Origin: Acanthochlamys bracteata
Taxonomy: Eukaryota > Streptophyta > Magnoliopsida > Pandanales > Velloziaceae
Reading direction: 5' to 3'
Assembly: GCA_019914995.1 (NCBI GenBank)
Contig: CM034135.1
Coordinates: forward strand, 4,404,501 to 4,468,500
Length of the DNA stretch: 64,000 nt
Position 1 is the first letter of the stretch. Each line of letters starts with the position of its first letter. This document shows positions 40,850 through 51,700 of the stretch, one piece after another. Both the position numbers and the translations under genes were made by a program. Below the pieces are notes generated by a model. It had not been told where the DNA came from. It saw only the letters and a program-made list of their open reading frames with translations, and ran no database searches.

Positions 40850-42647
40850 TCAGTAGAGCGCAGTAGACCGTTGCTTGGTGATGGCCTTGGTACATCCTGA
40901 TAGTTTCACCGTTCATCACGTGAATAGTCTTGCCGTTATATCAGAACAAGCTGCAACAAATGGTATCCACTTGGGGAAAATTGGCAAATCACTCAAAAAT
41001 GGACACTATTTTGTCAAGTTACCTACATGAAACTAGATCACTACTGGAAAAAGTAAAAGTTGATTAAACTAAAATAACATAAACTACTAACAAGTTCAAG
41101 ATGCAAAATTTGCAATCATGTCCCATGCTCAAATATTTCCATTTTGATCACTAGAAAAAATTAGTTCATTCTGCACAAAATGCCTTCAAATAAGTACAAA
41201 ATAGAATTACTTAGCAGATGTCATTAGCCATTAGTTCTCTTTGAATGTCAACAGCCTGTTTAAAAAAACACTTCCAAGGAAGGGATAATAACTTCACTAT
41301 CACGCATATCAAAGGAAGCAAACATGCCTGTTAGGATAAGAAATAGACGGAGTACCAAATAACTAAAATGACAGCTAACAAGATATAACAATATTCTTAT
41401 ATCATATACAAGTTCAAACAGAAAATGCATGTGAAAATTAAAGTAAAAAACACAATTTAAGCTCAGCATTAGAAGCTCTGATAGGTAACTTTTTTACTAG
41501 TGCAGGTATTAGTTTGCAGTCTAACAATCTCCTTAGATACCCACCTAACTACTGTAATAACCAATCAGAACACATTCACATTTCAGCATGGTACTAACTA
41601 ATGATGCTCATCAGTGAAAGAAAAGAATCATTAAAAATAATTCGATTCAAATTTTCTTACATATACGACTTCCATGCTTGCATTGCAGAATATCTATTGA
41701 AGATAGGATCACTGTCAAGCTTGCATGCCTGATTTGGATGTAGAACCAAAAACGTGTTGACAGCTGCACAACTTTCATGTTCTAGCTGAGAACTAGGAGC
41801 TTTTACGAATAAATAATTCATACATCAAAAGATGAAACATTAATAGACTACATTCATTCACAAAGTGCACACAATGAGTCGCTCTCTTATGCTTGGAGTC
41901 GACAAAATCAGTCTTATTTAAAAAAATCTGAATAATCATGCTTTTCGAGGACAATAAACCTGTTTCAATAGCTAAAGTCCCAAATTTTTGCTATTCCATC
42001 TTCTAAACCTGAATACATCCAATGGCCATCATACCGGAAACCAATGGTCATTACATTACTAGTGTGTGATCATAACTAACAACTTGCTATCAAACCCATA
42101 ATCCAGTATAATGAAACCGGTTTGTAATCAATAAAAGAAAAAGAAACCAATAACGCTCATCAAAAGAATGTTATTAAAAAGAAAAATAAACATGTAAATA
42201 GGCATACGTGTTGAGCGGTATTTGAGTTAACATCAAAAAGTCGAACGTGAGGATTCCTAGCGGCAAGAATGTATTGCTTGTTAGGTGTTATTTCTCCGGT
42301 TGACTTGCTGCAAGGATTCATTCTATTCATTCACAGTACATATACAAAACACTTCACGATCCTAGTCTATTAAGTTAACGAACATAAGTACAAGTAAGCA
42401 AACAATAGATTTCTAGACGAGTGAAGCACGGAGCAAAAGAGAACGAATTTCAGAGTTCAATTATTCAATAAGAGAAGATTTGGATTCGATAATCCTGAAA
42501 AAGCAGAATCAAATAGAAGCAAAAACACATGATAGTTTTTATCGAGTCACGGATCAGTACACTGGATGAACATCGCCCGCTTTTTGCCTCCCAGAATTTC
42601 ATCGTATTATCGTAGCTCACAGTCGCTAGAATCATAGACTGACTCAT
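40850..42647 (-). pseudogene. LST8: LST8 (TOR complex WD40 subunit) pseudogene
   Basis: Minus-strand exon relics follow the order of plant LST8. The first (from ATG at 42647) has MILATVSYDNTMKFWEAKSG. The second (42307-42208, GT-AG bounded) has [20 protein letters not shown] then DVNSN. A third, near 42076-41972, has [21 protein letters not shown] fourth, near 41782-41728, has AAVNT and VLHPNQ. The last, near 40945-40850, has SDITARLF and YQGHHQATVYCAL. Introns remain, so this is a duplicated rather than a processed copy. It is broken: frame is lost at the end of exon 1, two bases are missing at the start of the third exon (SYDSHTN region), the last exon carries a stop and frame change after ARLFT, and about 120 residues of the central WD repeats are absent. 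True LST8 binds the TOR kinase domain; this copy cannot make that protein. Confidence 0.88.
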
Positions 42648-43463
42648 TCTCATTTCGCTAGATATATCAATTAACATTTCCAAATTTAACAACAGCAAAA
42701 TGAAATTTGAAACGATCAAATCAATCATACACATGACAAATTTTAAATTGATTAGGATTTATATGAAGAAGTGAAACAGAACAAGCCTTCTTGTTTAGAT
42801 CGTGGCGGTTGATTTAGTCGGAGTACGGCGGGAGATAACTGAAGCCCGGCTGACCACAGGACCGGAGGGATTTGGGAACGACAACACCAACGAGCCGAAT
42901 CGAGCTGGGAAGTAAATAAACGAGGGCACGAAGCGAACGACCAACATCCATGATGGCATATACCATAATAATTGACATGATTGAGATTTAATAAAAGCGA
43001 CGAAAAGTAATAAGGAAATTGAAGAAAGAGTCGAAACGTGAGTATTAAAAAGCGTGTTTCAAATCACAAGTCATAAGAATTTTATTTTTTTAATTTAAGG
43101 TTTACTGCTTTATTATTTTAATTATTATTTTTTGAATTTTATTTTTACTTACACTTTAAATTCTATTTTATCAAAATTTAATTTTAAATTTTATTTTACA
43201 TATTTAAGTTATTATATCAATAATTAATTGTATTAATTTTATTTTTTGTCAAATTTCACCTTTTCGAAATTTGATTTTGTAAAATTTATTTTTATACAAT
43301 TAAAATACCCACTCAGTGAGCATACCCACTGCTGACAGATGCTGTAGTAGAAATAAGGACTCACAGAAGTGTATTCGTGTACGATAAGCGCCCTACTTCT
43401 GATTGGCACGTGCCAAGCAGGAGTAGATTCACGTTTGGCTATCTTGAAGCTGAATCGCACAAA
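42648..43463. other. Upstream remnant of the LST8 pseudogene and A/T-rich spacer
   Basis: 42750-42960 is GC-richer and may be the old leader and promoter of the LST8 copy. The remainder is A/T-rich without recognisable content. Confidence 0.4.
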
Positions 43464-44256
43464 TAGGAGTGGCAATATATGGCTCGATCAAAAAATGCGA
43501 TCTAAAGTAGATCAATTTAATCAGGATTAGAGTTAGAAAATTTGACCCGTATAAATATATAAGTTGGATTAAGGTTGAACGAATTGGACCCGATTATTAA
43601 ATATGTCAATCCGAATTAACCCGAAATTGATCCACCAATCCGAATTATTATATTTTGAAGAAATAATATTTGATTTTTTTTTCGTATATTAAAATATTGA
43701 CAAAAATAATAATCGATTATACTAATTTATAAATTATTAAATTATATAGTATTTATAATTAATCGCTATTTTTATATTTTAGTAAAATAGTGTAAGATGA
43801 GAATTATAATATTATCGAAAGTATTACCATATATGTATTTCTGTAATGACGAATTTAAATTTCGTATAAAAATTTTTAACAAAATTTTATTAGGTAGCTA
43901 TATTTATCAAAATTTTTATTGAAATTATTAATATGTATTTATAATCATAAAATTTCAGCTGTCAACACATATTTTTAAAAAATAAAAATAATTTTTTTGG
44001 ATATTTTAAGGACCGATGAAGATAGTAAAGAGTACACATTTTAACGGGCATTCACTATATCTCGTCATTAAGAACATCGTGCACTTTCATTACAACTGAT
44101 CTTATAATTTCGCTGAACTTTAAAAATATAAAATTAAAAATTAATAATTTTAATTATTAAATAGGTCGATCCGAATTTGACCAGATTATTAATAAGTTGG
44201 GTTAAGGTTAGTTAATTTTGACGCGTCTAAATTTATAAATTAGATTAGAATTTAAC

Positions 44257-46640
44257 TGTAATAACTATAACTTTGTGGGCTGCAGGAAGCTATTGTAAGA
44301 AATAGTGGCCCTAACATGCAATGTCTTTTGTTTTTATTATTTTTTTTTTCTTCTTCCTTCCTCACTGCTCTGCCCGAACCCATCAGCCCCCACTGCTCCG
44401 GCTCCTCTCTGGCGTGAAATCAACCCCTCTTCGGCGATATTCACTTCATTTCATCTTCTCAAGCCATCCTCCTTCACATTTTCGGTAATCCTTATCAATT
44501 CCGGCGAGCTACGGCGTGCGGGACAAATTTTCAAAATTTGTTCGGCCATTTTGCCGGCGTTCCGGCAAGAGTAAGTAGTTAGAAACGTTCCGCTTAACTT
44601 GCTAAGCCTTTTTCCTCATTTATTTGCGTTGATTTTCAGCTCCGTTAGTTGATTTCGTGTGAGTTCGCCGCCGGACGTTATTTCGTCAATTCCGACCGCC
44701 GGCGACAAAATTGAAGCTCGTCGTCTATTCCATTGAATTCTACTAGCAGCGTTGGTCATTTTTACTGCTTTGAACGCACTTGACCGGAACCTTAGCTCGC
44801 CGGAATCCGGCGAACTTTCCGACGACTTGGTTAGGTGAGTTAAAAATACTTGCTTCGCATATTTGTAATTATTGTTAGATGAATTATTAATTCGTTTCGA
44901 TTTAGAAAATCGTGAAAATACGCGACTTGTTGCCAATTCAAGTCGTTTTAGCATTCGATCGTCTCACCTCGTCGGTAAGCTTCTTGGATTCGTTAGTTAG
45001 TACTTAGTGTGTAGTGAATTAGGAATTTGAATAAACCGTTGAACGAATGAAATTCTAGAATGGTTCACCGTATGCTATTGAACCTTGGACTCAAACTTAG
45101 TTAGATATTTATTACAAGTATTTGATTTAGCTTTCATTAGCGTGCTTATTATTGAATATGCCCGTATGCACGTTAGGTGGTACGAGTGACTTGAATTCGG
45201 ACGGTGCGGCTTAGAGTTGACAGTTTATATAAATACTTGCTTGGACTACAGGTGAGAGTTACCGTGCCACATTTTCTTTCTAAATTAACGTTAAGCTTTT
45301 TGCACATGTAGCATTCATTTTGAAAATTCTAGCGTACTTTACCATTCTCGTTATATATTATGATTTATCCTTCATGCTACATATGCATATACATATTTAG
45401 ATTTATTTCACATCATGTTTGTAGTTAGTACTAGCATGTTTGCATATTGTAGACTATATGGCATAATTATAAGAATATGCTATATACATGTCAATATTTT
45501 TCTTTCATATATGCATAAGTATAATCACGATAGCATTGAAGGCATTAGGTATAGCATGTTCATTGAGTGAAAACCTATGATGTTGCATCTACTTATTAGG
45601 GACTGCATTAATATGGGACAATGCAAAACCTAACAGGTACTGTCATAACCTATTATATTATGTATGCTTGAATGAGATATTGATACGGTGGGTCCCAGGA
45701 GATACTGGGCACCGAAATATATGGATAGTCGATGGGTCCCAGAATATACTGGGCATCGAGTTATAAGCTATGAATTGCTGGTGGATCCTAGGACATACTG
45801 GGCACCGAGCTTGCCTATGGTTTGATATATATAAAAGTATTACGTATGTATGCTTGTATGATATACCCGATAGCGTGATGTGAGTTCGAAAAGTGATCTC
45901 ACTCGATCGCCTATTTTGTATGATTGTTACACTTGATTCATCCGCATATATTATTACATATATTTGCTTATATGGGTGCACTATGTATATGTATATATAT
46001 TATAGCCTTGAGAGTGTCGCATAATATTGTTTCATATTATCGTATATTTCTGCTAAGAACTGAATCGGTATGAGACGATTCAGGACTTAGTAGACCCTGA
46101 TCTGATCTATCGTTGCATCTGCTTCATGTAGATAGTACTAAAATGTCTACTTAATGCATTATCTAAATTGGGCATTTTACTGTTTTACCTCACTGAGACT
46201 GAGCTCACCTTCTTTTCTCTTCTTGTCCTCCCCCAAATATGTTAGAGGCTAGCGCGCGCTGATTTAGATTCTGTATTGCTGGACCGAGAGCGTACGAAGG
46301 TTTCTTGTACTTTATTGTATATAATATTGAATGGTATTCGTTTTGGATTGTAATAGATGTTACGGCTACCGGTAGCCACTAGTGGTATTTTATTTATAAA
46401 AATAATTTTTATGCTGTTCGTTTTTCTTGTTTTGGATTTTTGATGATAAGTATAATTATTATTACTTGTACAGGTTCTCCCTATTAAGTTTTTAGGGAAG
46501 ATTATGTCGAAATTTTTCGAATATTGGCAAATTAATTTTATTGAGTTTTGGGTCAGGCTTACTGGATTGGGCCGAATTTGGACCTTGTCTGAATTCGATT
46601 TAGTCCAGTGCCGATCAGGATTTAATTTTGAGTCTTGATA
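44257..46640 (+). mobile_element. Solo LTR, Ty3/gypsy-like, copy 2
   Basis: Starts TGTAATAACT, ends CTTGATA, and is flanked by the perfect 5-base duplication TTAAC (44252-44256 and 46641-46645). It is 2384 bases long and is the inverted counterpart of the LTR at 1514-3910. It carries three units of the internal minisatellite (about 45685-45815), where copy 1 has four. It lies inside a hAT-type element, so it is younger than that element. Confidence 0.88.
45685..45815. repeat. Three-unit minisatellite inside solo LTR copy 2
   Basis: Three units with the core GGTGGGTCCCAGGA ... ACTGGGCACCGA, starting near 45687, 45730 and 45780. Confidence 0.75.
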
Positions 46641-47017
46641 TTAACGATTTTAATCCGATTATTAAATTTATCAATCTAGAACCGACGAACCCAAATTGAC
46701 ACCTCTACGCACAAGTCTATCAACGCTTCTCATCAAACGTATTGTAACACGGTATAATCTAAGTCGTTGGATGTGTGAGCTCAGTTATTAATGCTGATAA
46801 TAACCTTCTGTGCATCTGCGGGTGCGTTTTTTATAGTTACTGGGTTTTTAGAAATGATTTGTAAACAATAATATTATTAAAAATAGATTGAATTATTATG
46901 TTTTTTTATAATTAAAAATAAGTTAAAAATGAATTTTTATATTTTTTTTATCATTTTGTATTTAAAAATGAATTAGTAAACTAAAAGGAAGTGATTCTCG
47001 GTGAAAATAACACACCC

Positions 47018-48005
47018 CTACACGGTGACGACCTTATCAGCAGGCAACTTCAAAGTTGCATCAGCAAATACATCTCAGGGAGTAGTCTTCTCCTTGTGGT
47101 TCTCCGTTTTCTCGTTGATATCAGCCGCAGCTTGTGCTTCAGACGCAACGCTACCTGGTGTCACAGTGCTTCGCCCTGTCGCACGCTTCTCTGCTGCTGC
47201 TGCGTCGCTTTTGTCGATTGGTTTGTCTGCTGCTGACATAGCGGTTGCTTCCAGAGCTTCACCGATAGTGATCAGTGATGGATCTGGACCAACACCGAGG
47301 TCTGCTGCTTCTGTTGGAACCGGAGTTGGCTGCACGAATTGGCCAACAACCTAGATATACAACGAAGCAAAAGTTCCACCAGTGATCCACATCACTAACG
47401 TTTTGCGATTCATACAACAGAAAATTTCTTTACAAATCAGAAAATGATATGATTTACCTGTCCAGCAACGGATTCAGTGATACTTTCGCTCCAGATACAT
47501 CAGTCTCAGCAACAGAAACACTACGATCAGCAGGAGGAGGGCTTGATACATCATGGCTAAAATGTCCAGTCTTCTCATTTCGGTCGGCAGCAGACTGCAA
47601 GACCGAAGCAATACCGCCTTTTTGGGTCTATCCAAGTACAAGGTTCTCAGCCGACTGCATCATCGCTGCATCCTGAGGCTTGATGACTTCATCGGCTAGC
47701 TGTCCTCGCACGGGGAAAACATCGCCGTATTTGATCGTCTCGTCTTGTTGTTCGGGTAACTCTTCTGGTTTGACATCAATCTCTTGCGACTTCTCTACCG
47801 AATTCTGTTCTTCAGGTTTCTGCTTCTCTTCATCACGGGAGAGCAATTGTTGCTCTTCTTCATAGGAGACTGTGGAAGAATGCTGCTGTTGCTGGTTTTG
47901 GTTCTCTGCCTTGTCCTCAACGTGAGGAGCCGTCTGTGGAGGAAGGTCCTGCTTCTGTTCCTTCTCCTCAAGGTGAAGAGGCCTCTGTGGTTGCTCTTGG
48001 CTCAT
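47018..48005 (-). pseudogene. Seed maturation protein (SMP / LEA D-34) pseudogene
   Basis: Two exons, 48005-47458 and 47350 to about 47018, with an intact GT-AG intron. The start MSQEQPQRP and the block IKYGDVFPVRGQLADEVIKP are typical of SMP proteins, as are TQKGGIASVLQSAADRNEK, ITIGEALEATAMSAADKP and TPGSVASEAQAAADINEK. Three lesions are visible. A TAG (47630-47628) stands where relatives have Gln. The frame shifts near 47482-47490, so that SVAGQ is read out of frame. A TGA (47077-47075) stands where GDV begins the last repeat, and that repeat is also cut short soon after LPADK. About 80 extra residues rich in Gln and Glu separate the start from IKYGDVF. The family accumulates in late seed development. 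I judge this copy inactive unless the stops are assembly errors. Confidence 0.88.
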
Positions 48006-48200
48006 TGTGATAGTTAAGAAACTGAAATTTACAAGAAAAATAGAAGGAATTCTTTGTCGTTGTATCTGCTGCTAATAAAAGAGTGCTTGTTGGACGCTTT
48101 CGATATGTCCAAGAAAATGGGCGAGGCTGCTTTATGTATCTGAAGGTAGTAAAGAAATGTTAATTTTGGACTGATGCAGAAATGGGCACGTACGGGATAT

Positions 48201-48208
48201 ACGTGGGA
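48201..48208. promoter_or_regulatory. ABRE-like motif upstream of the SMP pseudogene
   Basis: ACGTGGGA lies about 200 bases before the SMP start codon. This is an ABA-response-like core and fits the ancestral seed role. Inferred from motif only. Confidence 0.4.
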
Positions 48209-48440
48209 GAAAGAAGATGGGTTGCTGACTGAAGAAGAATAGACGTTGTAGATTAGAGAAGGGAAAGACGAAAGTGTCTCTCGTCCGTTGGGAAAGAAAC
48301 GAATCAGCGGAGGAGCACGAATTTAGACGACAATAAAATCCGAGCGTTTAAATTTCTTTTTGAAACAAAAACTTTTATTCAATTTCAATCATTGAGCAGG
48401 AGAAATAAGAGGAAGCAGCTTAGTTTGCCCGCTCCAGCAT

Positions 48441-48449
48441 CCACGTGTC
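48441..48449. promoter_or_regulatory. G-box / ABRE between SMP pseudogene and PRAF gene
   Basis: CCACGTGTC lies in the roughly 770-base divergent spacer, about 435 bases before the SMP start and 325 before the PRAF start. It could serve either gene. Confidence 0.5.
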
Positions 48450-48773
48450 TCATCTGAGGACTCTTCATCATGTTTCCCGCGTAAAAGAAAATCTGTCCTC
48501 GCTCATCTCTTCTCTATTATTCCATTTCAGAAAAAGTTACGACGAAAAGAACAGCAAATCTCTTAAAAGGAGGAAAATTGAATGCATTCTTCCATTTTCT
48601 GTTATTGTTGTTACCTTCTTGTTGTTGTTTAAGATCTCAAGAAGAGAGTAAAAAGAGATCAAAATAAGGAGAAGAAGAAGAAGGAAAGTGTGGAGTGGGT
48701 GGTGGATGTTGGTGATCAGATCGGATGGGGCTTGATCTTTGCAAGATTATTCTCATGATTTCGCCGAGATGGA

Positions 48774-51700
48774 ATGGCAGATCCAGCCTATAATGTCAAT
48801 CCCGACCGCGACCTCCATCAGGTATCCCTATTTCTTTTCCACATTTTTTACGATGAATTTTAGTGTCTTGAACTTCTGCAACCGATCAACCAATCATTTT
48901 AGTGTATTGTTATGGTTTGTTCAAGTTTTGAGGACGGATGAGGTAACTGAGTTGGCTTTTTTGCGGAATGTGTGGGTATACGTTATGCCTGAAAGAACTT
49001 TGCATAGTTCCTACTGATAAAACTAGCAAATCGGGGAGAGCTTGGGTTATAAGAAACTAAACATTAACGATCTGTATAAATGATTTCTGAGATTTTGTTT
49101 GACTTTTGGTCGCCATGTTTTGGAGAATGTAATATTTCGCGGTAACTGAATATCTATTCCATCTAACTGAATGATTATACTATGGCTCGTGATAATTAAT
49201 CATAATGAAGATGCTAATGCAGGGTAAGTTGTTGACATTTTGGTGCCAATAAAAATTATTGGTGATGTTTTTTTTTACTTTTAGTTTTGAATTCCCATAG
49301 ATTGCCCACCCGCAAGAGATCAAGTTTCTTTTTAAAAGGTTAATGATGGTACTGATTATGTGAATGTGCGCTGTTTGATGCTACAATTTTTGGTGAAGTG
49401 AATGGTTCAACATAAATGCATTGATTTGGCAACCTGTATATGCAACTTAAATATGTGAGGAAAATCCAAAGCATACCCTTTTCATTAACTCATGCTCGTG
49501 TGATCTATTTTTCAGAGTTCTAACATAGTACTGAATCTTTGATGTGAAAACTTATATTTAACTTTGTTGATTTTATTTGCTTCTTTTAATTGATTCTGGT
49601 TCTATTTAAAAGTGGTTGTAATGTCTGTTTTGAAGGCTCTTCTTGCCTTGAAGAAAGGAACACAACTTATCAAATATAGCAGGAAAGGAAAACCCAAACT
49701 CTGTCCTTTCCGACTTTCTAGTGTGAGTCTTCTCCCTTTAGTTTGGAGAAACATCTTTACTATCCATTCGTCACCAATTTCAATATTTGCTTTGTGTTCT
49801 AACTTTCAAGTTACTTGCGATTGATATTTGTTTTTGAAAAATAATTCTTCAGCAACGAAGTTGCATCTTTATAGTCAAATATATTGTCCATAGAAACTAA
49901 ATGATATAGCTCTACATGAATGTGGAAGCACACTATTTGATCAAAATCTTAGTATTAAGTTTGGGTACCCAATACTAATGCAAAGGAGAAATGGACGCAT
50001 CCCATTTTCTTAAGAGTTTAGCTTTCTTATGGAATTAAAAGCTTGAAAAAGCAGATCATGCTTTGTGCTATAATTGTGCATTTTAGTGATTGAATGAAGA
50101 AATTCGTTAAATTTGAGAATTTAGTGTACTTAAACAAGCTAGCTATAAGTACAAATAAGATCCTCGTTAGCAGTTGTAGCACAGTTAACTAGAAGTTCCC
50201 CTCACCTCTTGTAGGAATCTTAAAAGAATTTGGTATTAGTTTTCCTTAATAACATAGAACTTTTAGCTGCTAAACATTTCAAAAAACGAAGACAGGGATA
50301 ATGATTTTCAACACGGCTGCACAAGCTTCACTGTTTGGTACTGTCTCATTATCTTGAGATATATATCAGCCATACCTTACACCGGGATGTCCAGACTGGG
50401 CATGCTGTTTCTAGCAGGTGCAGGTTGCATGCATGTTCAAGTTATGATTCTTAAAATTGTAGGCAGGTTCTGGTGCATACTGACTACTGAGACAATCGAA
50501 GTGCGGAAATGCGTACTGTTCCTTCACATTGTGCCTCGGAACTCCCAGTAGTTTATTTTTCTAGGAATGCAAGCTCACATAGTAGTGAAACTTCATTACA
50601 GATCTCACTGTGAAGTTAATTGTATTCAGCTTTCAAATTTGTTTAAAGGATTGGTATTTTCAGCCTTCAGTGACTATTCCCTTATTGTGTAGAGTGCTAA
50701 TGCTATTTTGGTATTCACAGGACGAGACAACATTGATCTGGTTTTCACATAAAAAAGAAAGAACACTCAATTTAGCATCCGTCGTAAGAATTGTTCCTGG
50801 TCAGAGAACTGTAAGTATTACTTGAGTATTCCTTATTACCCATTGGAAATAGATCATCTTCATCTAATAAAATAGTTCTTTCTCTCCTATCGGTTTGCAC
50901 ATCTTGCTGGACCTTATGTTTTTCTCCTTTGGCAGGCTGTTTTCAGAAGATTTTTGCGTCCAGAAAAGGACTATTTGTCATTTTCTCTAATATACAAGAA
51001 CGGTGAACGATCTCTCGATCTGGTACGGCATTGTGGTTGGGTATCTCAATAATGCATGCAAAGACACCTTATCTTAATTACATTGGTTTTCATTCTTATA
51101 ATTCTACTCTTTGTATAGTTCCTTTGAAAGAGAATGTCCTTCTTTCATTACATTGACTTATGGCTACTAGTTATTGTGCAGATCTGCAAGGACCAAGCTG
51201 AGACAGAGATTTGGTTTACAGGCCTTAAGGCACTGATCTCAAGAAACAATCGCAGACATTCTAGACTCGAAAGTCAAGCTGATGTACTATTTAATGATGT
51301 GAGTTCATTCAAACTTCCATCCTTAATATCCCTTCGAGAATAGGTTGATCATAGAGAATAATGGCAAAAAGGGAGTGTCTATTAGCCACGCCAATTGGTA
51401 AGATGAGAATTGGTTTGAGGTTGTTGTTGTTGAGATATCATAGACATCCCTACTCCCACATTCTAACTCAAAGAGTTCTGGGTTGCAGATGAGCCCATGC
51501 TGCTAACGTTAACTAATTGTACTTTAGAGACATAGAAACTTATGGAGAAATGCCAAAGCACTTACTTTGAGACAAGTAACAATTAAACATGCAGATTCTA
51601 AAGAGTAATCTCTCATGCTTCTCATCCTTAGGAACCATGAGAGTTCTTTACTATAGCACGAAAAAGAGGAATCAAAACGAAGTCTTCACACGCAGGAATA

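Larger units (their letters stand above)
43464..46707. mobile_element. hAT-type element, copy 2, split by a solo LTR
   Basis: Ends TAGGAGTGGCAAT and ATTGACACCTCTA are inverted repeats. They are flanked by CGCACAAA (43456-43463) and CGCACAAG (46708-46715), an 8-base duplication with one difference, typical of hAT insertion. Removing the 2.4 kb LTR inside (44257-46640, plus one 5-base duplication) leaves about 0.86 kb, homologous on its left side to the element at 34735. It encodes no transposase. Confidence 0.8.
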
